Shown: positions 44,596 through 55,100, counted from the first letter of the stretch. The stretch is DNA of 64,000 nucleotides from Pseudoalteromonas umbrosa (GCF_030125375.1 NZ_JASJUU010000003.1:820247-884246), one strand, 5' to 3'. Notes: generated from the sequence alone by a model not told the origin. Translations and numbers: made by a program.

Positions 44596-44712
44596 ATGCA
44601 AAAACAAAATGTTATATCAAAATGTGCTCTTGTTAATGTGTTCGGTGGCCGAGGTGGTGGTGCCGTTGTTATTCCAAAGGATCGCCCGCAAGACCCACCA
44701 AAGGGCGGATAA
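44596..44712 (+). CDS. 38-residue Gly/Pro-rich peptide, possible exported or precursor peptide
   Basis: A 39-codon frame starts at an ATG with AAAGGAG 6 nt upstream and ends at a TAA directly before a strong terminator, so it looks like a real gene. The first ten residues include one Cys. Then come LVNVFGGRGGGAVVIPKDR and a Pro/Gly-rich end with PQDPPKGG. It lies 134 nt after the sensor kinase gene of the sigma-54 exporter operon. It has no recognisable family. It could be a bacteriocin-like or signalling peptide exported by the adjacent pump, or a precursor with a C-terminal core. Too small to be certain of. Confidence 0.6.
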   Translation: MQKQNVISKCALVNVFGGRGGGAVVIPKDRPQDPPKGG

Positions 44713-44718
44713 GTAAAT

Positions 44719-44742
44719 AAGCGCCTAACAGGCGCTTTTTAG
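44719..44742. terminator. Terminator after the small peptide gene
   Basis: AAGCGCC / GGCGCTT stem of 7 bp, TAACA loop, then TTTTT. It sits between the peptide gene and the convergent kinase gene and overlaps the kinase stop codon by a few bases. Confidence 0.85.
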
Positions 44743-46523
44743 TTTATAGGTAGCGCTAAAACAAACACGGTATGTGCGTTTGGAGTAGAAGCGAGAGATA
44801 AGGAGCCACCTAAACGCTTGCTCAAATTGTAACTCACAGACAAGCCAAGCCCACTGCCTTGTCCAACCTCTTTTGTGGTAAAGAAGGGATCGAACACTTT
44901 ATCTTGAATATCCTGCGGTATGCCGGACCCATTATCTTTTACTGTAATGAGTAGCTTGCCATCAGCTTCTTGTGTACAGACTGCTACATAGGGGGATTCA
45001 GGTTGACTCTGTTCTACTGCCTGAAACGCATTTTTTAGTAAGTTAGTTAAAATCTGTTGTACAAATCCAGAGTTAGAAACGGGTTGGCAGGTGTGTGTTA
45101 AGTTGATCTCAACCACAATATCGTACTTATTATGACTCTCAAGCAATGACAAGCTTTGATTCAAAATAGCTGGGATGTCGAGCTGACAGTGATGCTGATT
45201 TTGCACAACGGTGAATGACTGCAAATCTTTAATGATGTCACTGACTCGGCTTAAGCCCATTTGCGATTGAGCAACGATCTCGCGAATATCATCATAAATA
45301 AAGTCGATGTCTGATTGGCCTCGATAATCTGTGATTTGGCTTTTTAGTTTTGCGCCGACATGCTGATTTCCGCCCTCCACGGCACTTAAAAACTGATCAT
45401 GTAAATTTTGTAGATTGAGGATGCTATCAAGGTAATTGTCCATCGAACCAAAGTTACTTAATACCGACGACAAGGGGTTATTTATCTCGTGGGCAATGCC
45501 CGCGGCAAATTGGCCAACGGTGGCCATTTTCTCGCTGTGTGCAAGTTGGTTTTGGGTTTCTTTTAGCTCAAGAAGCGCTTCTTTTAAGCGGGTACACTGT
45601 TTTTTCAGACGTCTTTCCGACTCTTTTCTTTCCAGTAAAATAGTGAGCTGCTCTGCGGCTTTGCTTACCACATCAATTTGCCGCATGGAGACAGATTCCA
45701 TGGCCTGTTCATCAATAAAAAAAACCATCATTTCAAGGACTTTATCGTATACAACAATGGGAAATATTAAGTAACTGCTGAGCTTTGTTCCAAGTAATTG
45801 ATTGAGCGGTTGAAATGCATCGTCGTTTGGCAATAAATCTATTTGGGGCTTTTTCTCAGTTAAAGAGCGCGCTAAATAAGCGGGTAAGGCTGGTAGAGCG
45901 AAAACTCCGGACAACACCTGTTCCAGCGTTGGTTGTTCAGGCCAAACATGGCTTAATGCGCCTTCGTTTTGGTTGTTTATTTTTATTCTGCAATGGGTTG
46001 TGGCACAGGCTATATTGGCCAATGAACGCATAAAGGTCAGCATAACCTCGTTGATATCGTTATTATTACGATGTAAATGCGCCACACTCATCAACAGATC
46101 GCTCTCAGCTTTGTGTTGGGCATTGATTTGCTCTAAGCGTTGCCAAGCTTTGAGATTGCGCTCAATCACGCTTAAGTTAAATTCAGTTTTATCGGGAGAT
46201 AAGCTAATAAAGCTCGAAATATCGTAGTTTTCAATCCAGCTTAATGCGTCTGGCATACGTGCTGGAGGATGTGCAACGATGAAGATTAAGTCTTTGTCTT
46301 GGCAGCCAATTCGTACATATTCCAATACTTGCTCGGTCAGCGCCTCAGAGTCCTTGTCTTCAACATTAAAAATAATTAATCCGGGCTTTTTTTTGCGGAT
46401 GAGCTTTTTACATGCTCTGAGATTATCGGTGACTTCGAGTTGATAATTACGTTGAGTTAATAGCGCATCAAGGGCGTCAGAATTCGGCCCAACGTGTAAA
46501 ACGCTCTGCTGTTGTCTTTCCAT
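44739..46523 (-). CDS. Soluble sensor histidine kinase with pseudo-receiver and GAF-like region
   Basis: The 594 residues start with a receiver-like fold (SVLHVGPNSDALDALL... GLIIFNVED). Its phospho-acceptor position holds Asn in place of Asp, so it cannot be phosphorylated in the usual way. A GAF-like region (about 150-300) and a coiled coil follow (about 300-340, rich in Glu/Lys/Leu). The kinase core has MATVGQFAAGIAHEINNPLSS, NLLKNAFQAV, VKDNGSGIP and GSGLGLSVSYNL. No membrane helices. No cognate regulator is adjacent; the BLUF gene is divergent. It could respond to a small molecule or to a partner protein via the pseudo-receiver. Confidence 0.85.
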   Translation of the reverse strand: MERQQQSVLHVGPNSDALDALLTQRNYQLEVTDNLRACKKLIRKKKPGLIIFNVEDKDSEALTEQVLEYVRIGCQDKDLIFIVAHPPARMPDALSWIENYDISSFISLSPDKTEFNLSVIERNLKAWQRLEQINAQHKAESDLLMSVAHLHRNNNDINEVMLTFMRSLANIACATTHCRIKINNQNEGALSHVWPEQPTLEQVLSGVFALPALPAYLARSLTEKKPQIDLLPNDDAFQPLNQLLGTKLSSYLIFPIVVYDKVLEMMVFFIDEQAMESVSMRQIDVVSKAAEQLTILLERKESERRLKKQCTRLKEALLELKETQNQLAHSEKMATVGQFAAGIAHEINNPLSSVLSNFGSMDNYLDSILNLQNLHDQFLSAVEGGNQHVGAKLKSQITDYRGQSDIDFIYDDIREIVAQSQMGLSRVSDIIKDLQSFTVVQNQHHCQLDIPAILNQSLSLLESHNKYDIVVEINLTHTCQPVSNSGFVQQILTNLLKNAFQAVEQSQPESPYVAVCTQEADGKLLITVKDNGSGIPQDIQDKVFDPFFTTKEVGQGSGLGLSVSYNLSKRLGGSLSLASTPNAHTVFVLALPIN

Positions 46524-46618
46524 AATCGTTGCGGTTCTTGCCTTGTAATTTTGATAACTATAGCCAATGATTACACTTTCTGTGTAATGGCATGTTCAAT
46601 GAAGAAGACTAGGAGTGT

Positions 46619-47041
46619 ATGGATATGAAGCTAGTGAGATTGGTCTATTACAGTCAGGCATCTCGTAGTATGAGTTTGTCGGATCTACGCAATATTTTGC
46701 AAACCGCGCGCTCGAATAACGACGAATTAGAGGTGTGTGGCATGCTGTGTTTTGAAAACCAGTTTTTTTTACAAGCACTCGAGGGAGACAGAGAAACGGT
46801 AAATGAGCTCTACTTAGATATTGCAGACGATCCGAGACATGAAGAAGCCACTATTATTAGCTATGACGAAGTGTCTGAACACACATTTGCAAAGTGGCAA
46901 ATGGGCTATGCGGGGGGATCTGAGTCTTTTTATGAGTTACTGCGAAAAAACGGCCAAACAGAGTTCGATCCGGAGCAAATGACGCAAGCTCAAGCCATTT
47001 CTTTTTTGGTGGATATGGCAGCTTTTCAAACTGAAATATAA
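46619..47041 (+). CDS. BLUF-domain blue-light photoreceptor
   Basis: A 140-residue single-domain protein with the BLUF flavin pocket: LVYYSQAS with Tyr10, Asn33/34 in RSNNDELEVCGML, Gln52 in FFLQALEG, and Trp93 and Met95 in FAKWQMGY. BLUF proteins bind FAD and change hydrogen bonding around the Gln on blue-light absorption. There is no output domain, only about 40 residues after the core, so it must signal by protein contact. AGGAG precedes the ATG. The neighbouring pseudo-receiver kinase is divergent and could be a partner; the link is not shown by the sequence. Confidence 0.93.
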   Translation: MDMKLVRLVYYSQASRSMSLSDLRNILQTARSNNDELEVCGMLCFENQFFLQALEGDRETVNELYLDIADDPRHEEATIISYDEVSEHTFAKWQMGYAGGSESFYELLRKNGQTEFDPEQMTQAQAISFLVDMAAFQTEI

Positions 47042-47066
47042 TGGCGGCACCCTGTGCCGCATTGGT

Positions 47067-49142
47067 TTAAATATCGCGAATACTGACGCGGCTATTATCT
47101 TCGACATCAGAAATACTGGGTTCTTCAGACTCAGAAGGACTTTGCGGTGATTCAAAGTCATACTCTACCGGTCCATCTAGTATGGTTGCGGCCTTACCTT
47201 TTAACGTCAGTAGTTTTGAAGCGATAATATCGATATTACCGCTGGTATCTAGGGTGATAGAAGCGCCTTGGCTATACAGACCGAGCGTACCCATACCAAG
47301 GCCGCGTATGGTGATACCATCATCACCGTGGATCACTTGGCTACCATTAGGTGCTGAGAGCACAATACCACCGACACTCTCAAGGTTACAGTCTTGTCCA
47401 ATGACGCAGTTTATATGTTTCCCTGATTTGATACTGCTATGGGTATTGGCGCTGGCTTCTATTTTACTGCCGGTAAGGTTTTGAGTGCTATTGCTGTGCG
47501 TTTCAATGGTACTTCTATCTGTGCGCATAGCGACGGCTTTTTTTGATTTGATCTGCGCACTTGCGCGTGCTTGCATTTGGATGCGGTTATCACTTTGGAT
47601 GGTGAAGTCATCAGCACTGATCAGCGTCATTGCGCCTTGTTGAGCGGCTACTTGAATAAAAGGGGCGCTACGATCGCTGTTTAGCTCGATATGCTGCTCG
47701 CCATTGAGGGTTTTGAGCAGTACCTTAGGTGTGCGCTCATTGTCATCTAAAAGCAGTTGGTTATCGGTGCGCGTTTGCATGATATTGTGTTCAGCATTTT
47801 GACTGGTGACCAAACTTGTTTGCTGCTGGTCCGGGGCAAACCCCATGATAAAGGTATTGTCCGGATCGTTATTGATGCAACCTATCAGTACTTGGCTGCT
47901 CGGCAAGAGCGGAAAATGCCAACCTGTGGCTTGAGCTTGGCCACTGCAAGCATAGCGTGTGAGTGCTTTAATTGCGTGCGGCACAACAGAAATATCTTCT
48001 GCATATTGGGGTTTATAGTTATAGTGCCCGTTGCTATCTAGGGCCACTTGAGTCGGGTCATCGCCAGCTTGCTCGGTGACGACGTGCGCGCGAAATACCA
48101 TAGGTTTTGGTAAATTTGGTTGGATGGGTAGCTTAAACGGGTTGCTACGAGGAATACAGGTAATCTTGCAATGATGACGGGCGCTATCCGGCTCTTCGCT
48201 GCTACCTGCACTGAATATGTGCTTTGCTTCAATGCACAAATAATCTCCACTGATTTGGCCAATGGCATTGCATACCAGTGAGAATGAATACCCAGGTAAT
48301 GCGTCTGGCACATTACCTGTGAGGCGCAGCACATCATTTTTAGCTCGTGCGGAGAGTTCAAAATCAGTGCTTAACTGGACAGTGCTTTGTGCATTTAAAT
48401 TGGGCTCAAAGTAATTTTTTGTGACACTCGTTCCTGTGCTTGGTGGGCTGGTGGATTGGTGAACTTGACTGCCCTCCAAATGCCATGCAACTTCTCGATT
48501 AAACTCAAAAAAGCCGACATGCTGACTGGTGTTATTGCGCTCCATGCCATCGCTGCTGCGTAGCTTTAACTGAGTTCGATTGACATAGGGCGCGTTGAGA
48601 TTGCTGTCACTGATCACTATTTTTTCGTTTAAGCCAGTGCACTCAAACCAGTAAAACAGTCCATATTGCTGCAAGGTTCGAAGTAAAAACTGGTGGTCTT
48701 GCTCAAGGGGCTGCACTCTGATTTTTTCAAAAGGGAGAGGGTGTGACAGCCGCCAATCAATCTGATCGGCTTGATAGCCCGCTTGAGTCAGTAGCTGCTG
48801 GATGACAGAGCGTACATCGGAGTTTACAAAAATGCGGCTGTGGTGGGAGTCGACTAACCTTGAGAGCTTAGGTTTGAGCGTGAGCTGATATTGGTACAGC
48901 TGCGAGTGCACATGCTGAGCTGAAAAATCGCTCAAGGTTGCAGTGAAAAATGTACTCTTACCATCCTTATGTATTGTTTCAAAAGTAACAGCATTTCCTA
49001 GTACTAAATCATTATCAATTTTGAGTTTGGACTCTATTTTGGCGTTTGATAAAAAAAACTCATTAATACATGAAGTTAATTCAAATTTTGTAACAATAGC
49101 TTGATGACTCAGTCCATATATCTGCATCCTTGTTTGTGCCAT
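47067..49142 (-). CDS. vgrG: VgrG-type T6SS spike protein
   Basis: The 691 residues have the gp27-like N-terminal part, with FVNSDVRSVIQQLLTQAGY, QHVHSQLYQYQLTLKP and VQPLEQDHQFLLRTLQQYGLFYWFECT, followed by a gp5-like OB fold and a beta-helix. The end (SQGASITLDTSGNIDIIASKLLTLKG) is a regular beta-repeat. VgrG trimers cap the Hcp tube and carry effectors. After the repeat there is only a short acidic tail, so this one has no fused effector; a cargo effector or adaptor must come from elsewhere. It is transcribed away from the T6SS structural operon and ends near the BLUF gene. Confidence 0.92.
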   Translation of the reverse strand: MAQTRMQIYGLSHQAIVTKFELTSCINEFFLSNAKIESKLKIDNDLVLGNAVTFETIHKDGKSTFFTATLSDFSAQHVHSQLYQYQLTLKPKLSRLVDSHHSRIFVNSDVRSVIQQLLTQAGYQADQIDWRLSHPLPFEKIRVQPLEQDHQFLLRTLQQYGLFYWFECTGLNEKIVISDSNLNAPYVNRTQLKLRSSDGMERNNTSQHVGFFEFNREVAWHLEGSQVHQSTSPPSTGTSVTKNYFEPNLNAQSTVQLSTDFELSARAKNDVLRLTGNVPDALPGYSFSLVCNAIGQISGDYLCIEAKHIFSAGSSEEPDSARHHCKITCIPRSNPFKLPIQPNLPKPMVFRAHVVTEQAGDDPTQVALDSNGHYNYKPQYAEDISVVPHAIKALTRYACSGQAQATGWHFPLLPSSQVLIGCINNDPDNTFIMGFAPDQQQTSLVTSQNAEHNIMQTRTDNQLLLDDNERTPKVLLKTLNGEQHIELNSDRSAPFIQVAAQQGAMTLISADDFTIQSDNRIQMQARASAQIKSKKAVAMRTDRSTIETHSNSTQNLTGSKIEASANTHSSIKSGKHINCVIGQDCNLESVGGIVLSAPNGSQVIHGDDGITIRGLGMGTLGLYSQGASITLDTSGNIDIIASKLLTLKGKAATILDGPVEYDFESPQSPSESEEPSISDVEDNSRVSIRDI

Positions 49143-49632
49143 TTCTCTATCCTTAATCGTTGAAGTTTTTCATTTTTGTTTCAGTTAATTGTAACTTTTA
49201 TGTAATTTAAATTCGGATTAAAACTTTATTTTTAGCGCTTTAATATGAGTTTATCTCATGCTTTATGTTTGTTTTTGATCATAAAGTACGTATTTTTGTT
49301 AATCAAATATTTTATTTTTGATTAAATGGTTTGATCTGGAGATTTATTTTATGTATTGTCTGTGTCGATTTTTGGCAAGGGTACAAATGTGGGTAATTTT
49401 TGAATCAATAAATTAACAATAAATGATTCTTTATTACTGCTTTTTGATTTTAATCAAGCATTGGTGTTGATATCTAGGATAGGTATTTAGTCGTGGTGTA
49501 TAAGCAAAGACGATTGGCAACTTGCTTATTTAAGGTCATTCATGCCGCTGCACTTCAATGGACATCATTCGCAGTTGTGAACACCTACGCCAAAATAAAA
49601 AACTTACGTAATTCACTACAAGGAATAAAATC
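49143..49632. promoter_or_regulatory. Divergent promoter region between vgrG and tssJ
   Basis: About 490 AT-rich bases with no credible gene. An inverted repeat TTAATCAAA / TTTGATTAA (49299-49307 with 49317-49325, 9-nt spacer) stands out as a possible operator. I could not find a convincing sigma-54 promoter despite its use in some T6SS loci. Confidence 0.45.
49299..49325. repeat. AT-rich palindrome, possible T6SS operator
   Basis: Nine-base arms TTAATCAAA and TTTGATTAA lie midway between the divergent vgrG and tssJ genes. The symmetry fits a dimeric regulator; it could also be chance in AT-rich DNA. Confidence 0.35.
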
Positions 49633-50085
49633 ATGGCGAGGTTGATTGTCTGTTTTGTGGCGCTGCTAAGCTTGTCTGCATGTATGACGACTCAGGTTAA
49701 ATTAGATGTTCAGGCGACCGATAACATAAACTTAAATAAGTTTGACGAGCCATTGCCAGTGGTGTTGAAGGTGTATCAGCTCACTGACGTACAAGCCTTT
49801 AGAAATGCGACGTTTGAACAACTTTGGAAAGAAGATAGGTCTATTTTGGCCAGTTCTCTGATCACGGTTGAAGAGCGCACCATTAACCCTTCTGAACGCC
49901 TAAAAATCAATTTTGAGAGAGCTGACTCTGCCAAGTATGTTGGCTTTGTTGCGCTATTTCGTGAGCGCACCGATGGTAAATGGCGCACCTACTACGACCT
50001 AAACGATTGGCCAGTACCACTATCAACGTCGCTTGATATCGAAGTCCAAAGCAATGCGTTGTATGTACCGGGTGCGGAAGACTAG
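49633..50085 (+). CDS. tssJ: TssJ outer-membrane lipoprotein of T6SS
   Basis: A 150-residue lipoprotein with a signal peptide ending in lipobox LSAC (Cys17). The mature part has the SciN/TssJ two-layer beta-sandwich sequence pattern (VVLKVYQLTDVQAFRNATFEQLW... AKYVGFVALF). It anchors the TssM-TssL membrane complex to the outer membrane. It is the first gene of the plus-strand T6SS operon and is followed after 3 nt by tssK. Confidence 0.9.
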   Translation: MARLIVCFVALLSLSACMTTQVKLDVQATDNINLNKFDEPLPVVLKVYQLTDVQAFRNATFEQLWKEDRSILASSLITVEERTINPSERLKINFERADSAKYVGFVALFRERTDGKWRTYYDLNDWPVPLSTSLDIEVQSNALYVPGAED

Positions 50086-50088
50086 CTC

Positions 50089-51426
50089 ATGATATTCGAT
50101 AACCTGTCTTTTAAACCCGTGTGGGCTGAAGGTGTGATGCTGAGTCAGCAGCACTTTCAGCACTTGGATAAGCATTTGCAAAGTGAAATGGCTGCGCGCA
50201 GTCGTTTATCGCAACGAGTGCCTTATGGATTCTATCGCCTGCAGTTCGATGAAAGTGCCATAGCAAAAGGCGTGGTTAAACTATTGGCTGTCAGTGTTAT
50301 TTTTAAAAGTGGCCGGTTAATCGAAATGTCCTTTACTGACTCAGATGCGCTCACTTATGAGCTCGATGACGGTCAGCAATCTGTGACGCTGAGCTTAGCA
50401 CTGGCAACCAATCACGCAGTGAGTGACATAAAAGGTTATCCGCAAAATGGCCAGCTCAGTGCCTACCAATGTGAATTTGTAGAACTACAAGATGAGCATG
50501 ATCCTGCACGAGGCAAAGAGGTCATGGTGGCCAAGCCCAAACTAATGCTAATTGAAAGCTCATCCAGCCAAAGCTTTATTGAACAGTTGCAGTGTGCAAA
50601 GGTGATAACCAATGAGCAAGGCGAGTTTGCATTTGATACACATTTTGTGCCCTCACTACTTAACGTGCGTGTCCATGCACCGACATTTTCTCGGCTAAAT
50701 AGCGCAGGTAATATTTTAAACGCCAAGTATCAAGCGCTGCAATCAAGTCGCGCACAGATGGGCGTCGTAGAAGATTTTGGTCCCAGTGATTTAAAGCAAT
50801 TTATGCTGCTACAAGCCATGTCTGCAAATATGCCTTATCTGAACCACTTACTGTTGTCCCAGTATACCCATCCAGAAGACATGTACATTACCCTGAGTAC
50901 ATTACTGACTCAGTTGGCGCATTTTGAAGCAGAACAGCAGATAGATATACCGCCTTATCAGCATGACAATTTGGGGCAAATCTTTGGCTATTTTGAATCT
51001 CAAATACAACAGCTTATCGGCAGCATTAGTACCAAGCGCTCCGCTAATTTACCTCTTGAAAAGCTCTCTGATTCGATGTTTGAAGTCACTGGCTTTGAAG
51101 CCGATCAGTTTAGAAATAATGAGTTTTATTTAGCGGCTTTCTTTGAGCACGAATCAACACAGTGGATAGAGTTGTTTGCCGACCAAGTGAAAGTGGCGGC
51201 ATCGTCACAAATTGAAATGCTGATCGCATCAGCTCTAGGCGGCGCTGAGCTGACCCATTGCCAAAGACCTCCCAGCAAGGTGTCACTCAAAGGTGGCTAT
51301 GAATACTTCAAGATCAATGCCTCTAGTGCGGCATGGGCGCAAATAAAACAAGAGCTTTCACTGCGTATCTTTGTGCCGTACAGCCTGCAAAGCGTGCAAA
51401 TTGAATTGGTGAGCGTGACCAAATAG
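50089..51426 (+). CDS. tssK: TssK T6SS baseplate protein
   Basis: The 445 residues match TssK: N-terminal shell KPVWAEGVMLSQQHFQHLD and a C-terminal head ending with FVPYSLQSVQIELVSV. TssK trimers connect the baseplate (TssEFG) to the membrane complex (TssLM). It starts 3 nt after tssJ and is followed after 6 nt by tssL, a standard T6SS order. Confidence 0.93.
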   Translation: MIFDNLSFKPVWAEGVMLSQQHFQHLDKHLQSEMAARSRLSQRVPYGFYRLQFDESAIAKGVVKLLAVSVIFKSGRLIEMSFTDSDALTYELDDGQQSVTLSLALATNHAVSDIKGYPQNGQLSAYQCEFVELQDEHDPARGKEVMVAKPKLMLIESSSSQSFIEQLQCAKVITNEQGEFAFDTHFVPSLLNVRVHAPTFSRLNSAGNILNAKYQALQSSRAQMGVVEDFGPSDLKQFMLLQAMSANMPYLNHLLLSQYTHPEDMYITLSTLLTQLAHFEAEQQIDIPPYQHDNLGQIFGYFESQIQQLIGSISTKRSANLPLEKLSDSMFEVTGFEADQFRNNEFYLAAFFEHESTQWIELFADQVKVAASSQIEMLIASALGGAELTHCQRPPSKVSLKGGYEYFKINASSAAWAQIKQELSLRIFVPYSLQSVQIELVSVTK

Positions 51427-51432
51427 GAGTGA

Positions 51433-52164
51433 ATGACGGTTATGACAAGGACATCAACACACACTGAATTATTGGCCTGTATTTCGCCCGTGCTAGACAT
51501 TGTGCATTCGGTCAGGCAAGGAGGTTGCCAGTCAACAGACATCGAGGCATTGCGTGAGCAAGCGCTGAATGCCTTTGATGAATTTGAGCGAGATTGTTAC
51601 GCCAATGGGATCACCGCAAGTGACATGCAAGAAGCTAAATTTGCACTCACAGCGTATCTTGATGAGCAAATTATGGCCTCTGAAATGGAATCAAGAATGG
51701 CTTGGATGGCTCGTCCTCTGCAGCTTGAGTTATTTGGTAATTCAAGAGCTGGGGAAGCATTTTTTGAAAAGCTGACTCATATTCGTCAAGCCGGTGCCAG
51801 CAAGCGTGCGGTTATCGAAGTGTATTTCGTCTGTATGCAGCTGGGTTTTGAAGGGGTTTATAAAATTAAGGGTGTAGAGCAGCTTAAAGCCCTGATGTTG
51901 GATGTGCGCGCCCAGTTGGAAGAGTTATCAGGCAAAGTACCACTGAATTTATCAGACACCTGCATGCCTGCTGAGCATGTTGTGACGCAATTGGGCAGAA
52001 GGCTTCCTTACTGGGTGATCTTCAGTATCACCGTGGCAGTGTTGCTGTTGATGTATTTAGGCTTTCACCAATATTTGCAAGGCAAAGCAGACGAGCAGTT
52101 TATTGAGCTTGAGCAGCAGGTTGCTGTATTAACGCAGTTAGAAAAAACAGGGAATATTAGGTAG
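51433..52164 (+). CDS. tssL: TssL (DotU-like) T6SS inner-membrane protein
   Basis: The 243 residues have the DotU cytoplasmic hook (FALTAYLDEQIMAS... LELFGNSRAGEAFFEKL, FVCMQLGFEGVYKI) and one C-terminal membrane helix (about 195-215, WVIFSITVAVLLLMYLGF). No OmpA-like peptidoglycan-binding extension follows, so anchoring relies on other subunits. AGGAG lies very close (2 nt) to the ATG at 51433; the in-frame ATG at 51442 is an alternative start. Confidence 0.92.
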   Translation: MTVMTRTSTHTELLACISPVLDIVHSVRQGGCQSTDIEALREQALNAFDEFERDCYANGITASDMQEAKFALTAYLDEQIMASEMESRMAWMARPLQLELFGNSRAGEAFFEKLTHIRQAGASKRAVIEVYFVCMQLGFEGVYKIKGVEQLKALMLDVRAQLEELSGKVPLNLSDTCMPAEHVVTQLGRRLPYWVIFSITVAVLLLMYLGFHQYLQGKADEQFIELEQQVAVLTQLEKTGNIR

Positions 52165-52168
52165 TGCT

Positions 52169-55100
52169 ATGGCGGGTTCAGTTAATAAAAGTGGTTTAAT
52201 TCACCTCTTACTTAATTTCTTTTCTTCACGGGCAACAGCCAAATGGATAGGACTTTTTGCCTTATTGAGCTTGGCTTGGTTCGGCGGCCGCTTCATTGGC
52301 TTAGGTGGCGTTGATCAGCGACTTTGGCTGATGGGCGGCATCTTTGTCGTCTTCATGCTGGTGCTGTTTGTGCGTTGGCTGTGGGCAAAGCGCTCTGGTG
52401 ATAAGTTGGCGTCAGAACTGGCTAATCACAATGCCAGCTCTGAAGCGGAAGTGGCAGAAATAAAAGAAAAGATGCAAGACGCTCTGGCTGCATTAAAGGC
52501 GTCTCACCTCGGCGCTGGATATCGTGGTAATACGGCGTTATACGCGCTGCCTTGGTATATGATAATCGGCCCGTCTGCGACCGGTAAAAGCACTTTGTTT
52601 GCCAATTCTGGACTGCATTTCCCCTATTCTAAATCGAATCAAATGCATATTCAGGGCTTTGGCGGTACGCGCAATTGTGATTGGTGGTTTTCAGATCAAG
52701 CGATTTTAATTGATACGGCAGGCCGCTATACCACTGAAGAGAGCGACAAAGAGCAGTGGTTGTCGTTTTTAAAATTGCTTAAGAAAAACCGTCCTAAATT
52801 ACCCATCAATGGTGTGATGGTCGCCATCAGTATTGCGGATATTTTAACTTCAGATACAGAACAAGTACGAGACCATGTTAAGCAAATTCGCACTCGTATT
52901 GACGAACTTATCAACCAACTTGGGATTATTTTCCCGATTTATATCGTGTTTACCAAAACTGATTTGATTAGCGGGTTTGAGCCGTTTTTTAACGAGCTAT
53001 CTGAGCAAGAACGCTTACAGCCATGGGGCGCTTACTTGCTGGATAAAAATCAAACGCCAACCAGCGATGAAGCGTGCGACACCTTTAATGCTGAAATGGA
53101 AAGTATGTATCAGCGCTTGTGTCAGCAGCGATTAGTCAAGATGACGCGTGAGCGAGATACCCAGCGAAAACAGCTTATTTACGACTTTCCTAATCAGTTT
53201 AAAGCGGCATCTGATAAGGTCAGCGAGTTTGTTGAGATCTTATTCAAAGAAAATCCATTCCAAGAGATCCCTTGGTTTGCGGGCGTCTATTTTACCTCAG
53301 GCACGCAAGAAGGGGTGCCCATTGAGCGCAGCTCTAAAACCAAACTGGCGACCTTCCGCTCAGTGTTATTTGAGTACCGTCAGCAAAGTTTAACCAGCGC
53401 ATTTTTTGTCAATAAAGTCTTCAATGAAGTGATGTTTAAATTGCAAGACCTCACTAAAGGCAACCGCAAAAAGCGCAAGATACAAAAATGGGTCAAAGGC
53501 TTGGCAATCTGTACCAGCATCACGGCGATTGGCTTGATGTCGGGGTTGTTGTTTAACTCGTACACCCATAACACGCAATTGCTTGATACCGGTGAGCTGT
53601 TGAGTAAGCACGTGATTGCCACCAGTGTGGAACATCAATCTGAGGTTGAGCAGTTTAATGCTGTGTTGGCGTTGTTTGAACACTACCAAACACTCGAGGC
53701 GTATGAGCAGAAGTTACCTTGGTACTTTCTATTGGGTGTGTATTCAGCTGACACCACCAAGGCACCGATAAAACATATCTTGCAGCAGCGCGTGCAATCA
53801 TTAATTGGTGGACCTGCAGCACAGCAAATTGCAACGGCTTTAGCCAGTTCACACACTCAGTGGCAAGACTTGCAAATGGCTGAAGAACAAGTGATCAAAC
53901 GTGTCGAACCGCAGCTGCGAGACAGCTATTACAATTTGATGAAGTTTCAGCTGATGATGAGTGATGAGTTTGCGCGTTTAGATCATGCGTTTGTAAGCAA
54001 TGCCATTTTGAGCATGGTGGCGCAGCGCTTAGAGTTGGATATCGAGGCGGATGAAACGGCGCAAACCACAGAGAAAATGCGTGCTTTGGTTAATTTTTAC
54101 ATCGCACAATTACGCCAAGACACTGAAGCGCCAGGGCTAGATGTATGGGCGTCACAGGAGCACCTCATTGCACAGGCCAGAGCCAACTTAACCACAGATC
54201 CGCAGCCTGATGTGATTTACGGGCAGATCAAGGACAAAGTCTCCGTTTCCAACCCTGAGCTGACGCTCGATCAAATGATGAGCCAAAATAATAAAACCTT
54301 TTTGAAAAGTGAGTTGACTGTGCCGTATGTCTTTACTCAAAAGGCATGGCAATCAGAGGTATACAGCGAGATAAAGCGTCGCGCAAACATTGCTTTTTCT
54401 GGTGATTGGGTGATGGGGACTGAGCAAGCAGGTGCTGAAGGCGCCATTGATGAAGCCAAAGCCAATGAACTGGCCAGCGCTATTCGGGCTTTATATTTTA
54501 AAGAGTACGCCACGGCGTGGTTTGATTTCATCAATGCAGTTGAAGTAAGACCATTTAATACCAGCAACGCAGCCAGCCTAACATTAGGGCAATTGTCTTC
54601 TACGCAAGGGCCTCTGGTGGATTTAATGAAGGCCATAGACGCCAACATTAACTTGAGTAATGCACCGCTACAAGAGCCTGAAAAGCTCAGTGGTGTGAGT
54701 GAGAAAATCATTGATAAAGTGAAGTCAGATACCTTGCTTGGCAACAGTAAAGGGCTTGAAAGCTTAAGCAGCAAAAAAGTACCTGAATTGGCACAGCGTT
54801 TCGCGGATTTAAGACGCTATACCTCAGTCTCTGAAGAGGCACAGATCTCAGATTATCTGCAGCAATATTTAGGTGCATTAAGTGCCTTCCACTCGGATAT
54901 CAAAGACATCGCAGCCAGTAATGATGATGACTTCATGGCGATGGAGTTTTCACGCTCGCTATTAACGGGTGAAGACAAAGAGAACGCATTGCAAAGTGCA
55001 TGGGTGGTGGTAGAAAGCCAAGTGAGAGCGCTTGACCCAGACAGTAAGCAAGTGCTGGAGCGACTATTAAAAGCGCCGCTATTAGCCAGTGTGCAAACCG

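Noticed and set aside
49143..49632. Sigma-54 promoter before tssJ (TGGCAAGGG at about 49372)
   Set aside because: The -12 GC is missing at the required spacing.
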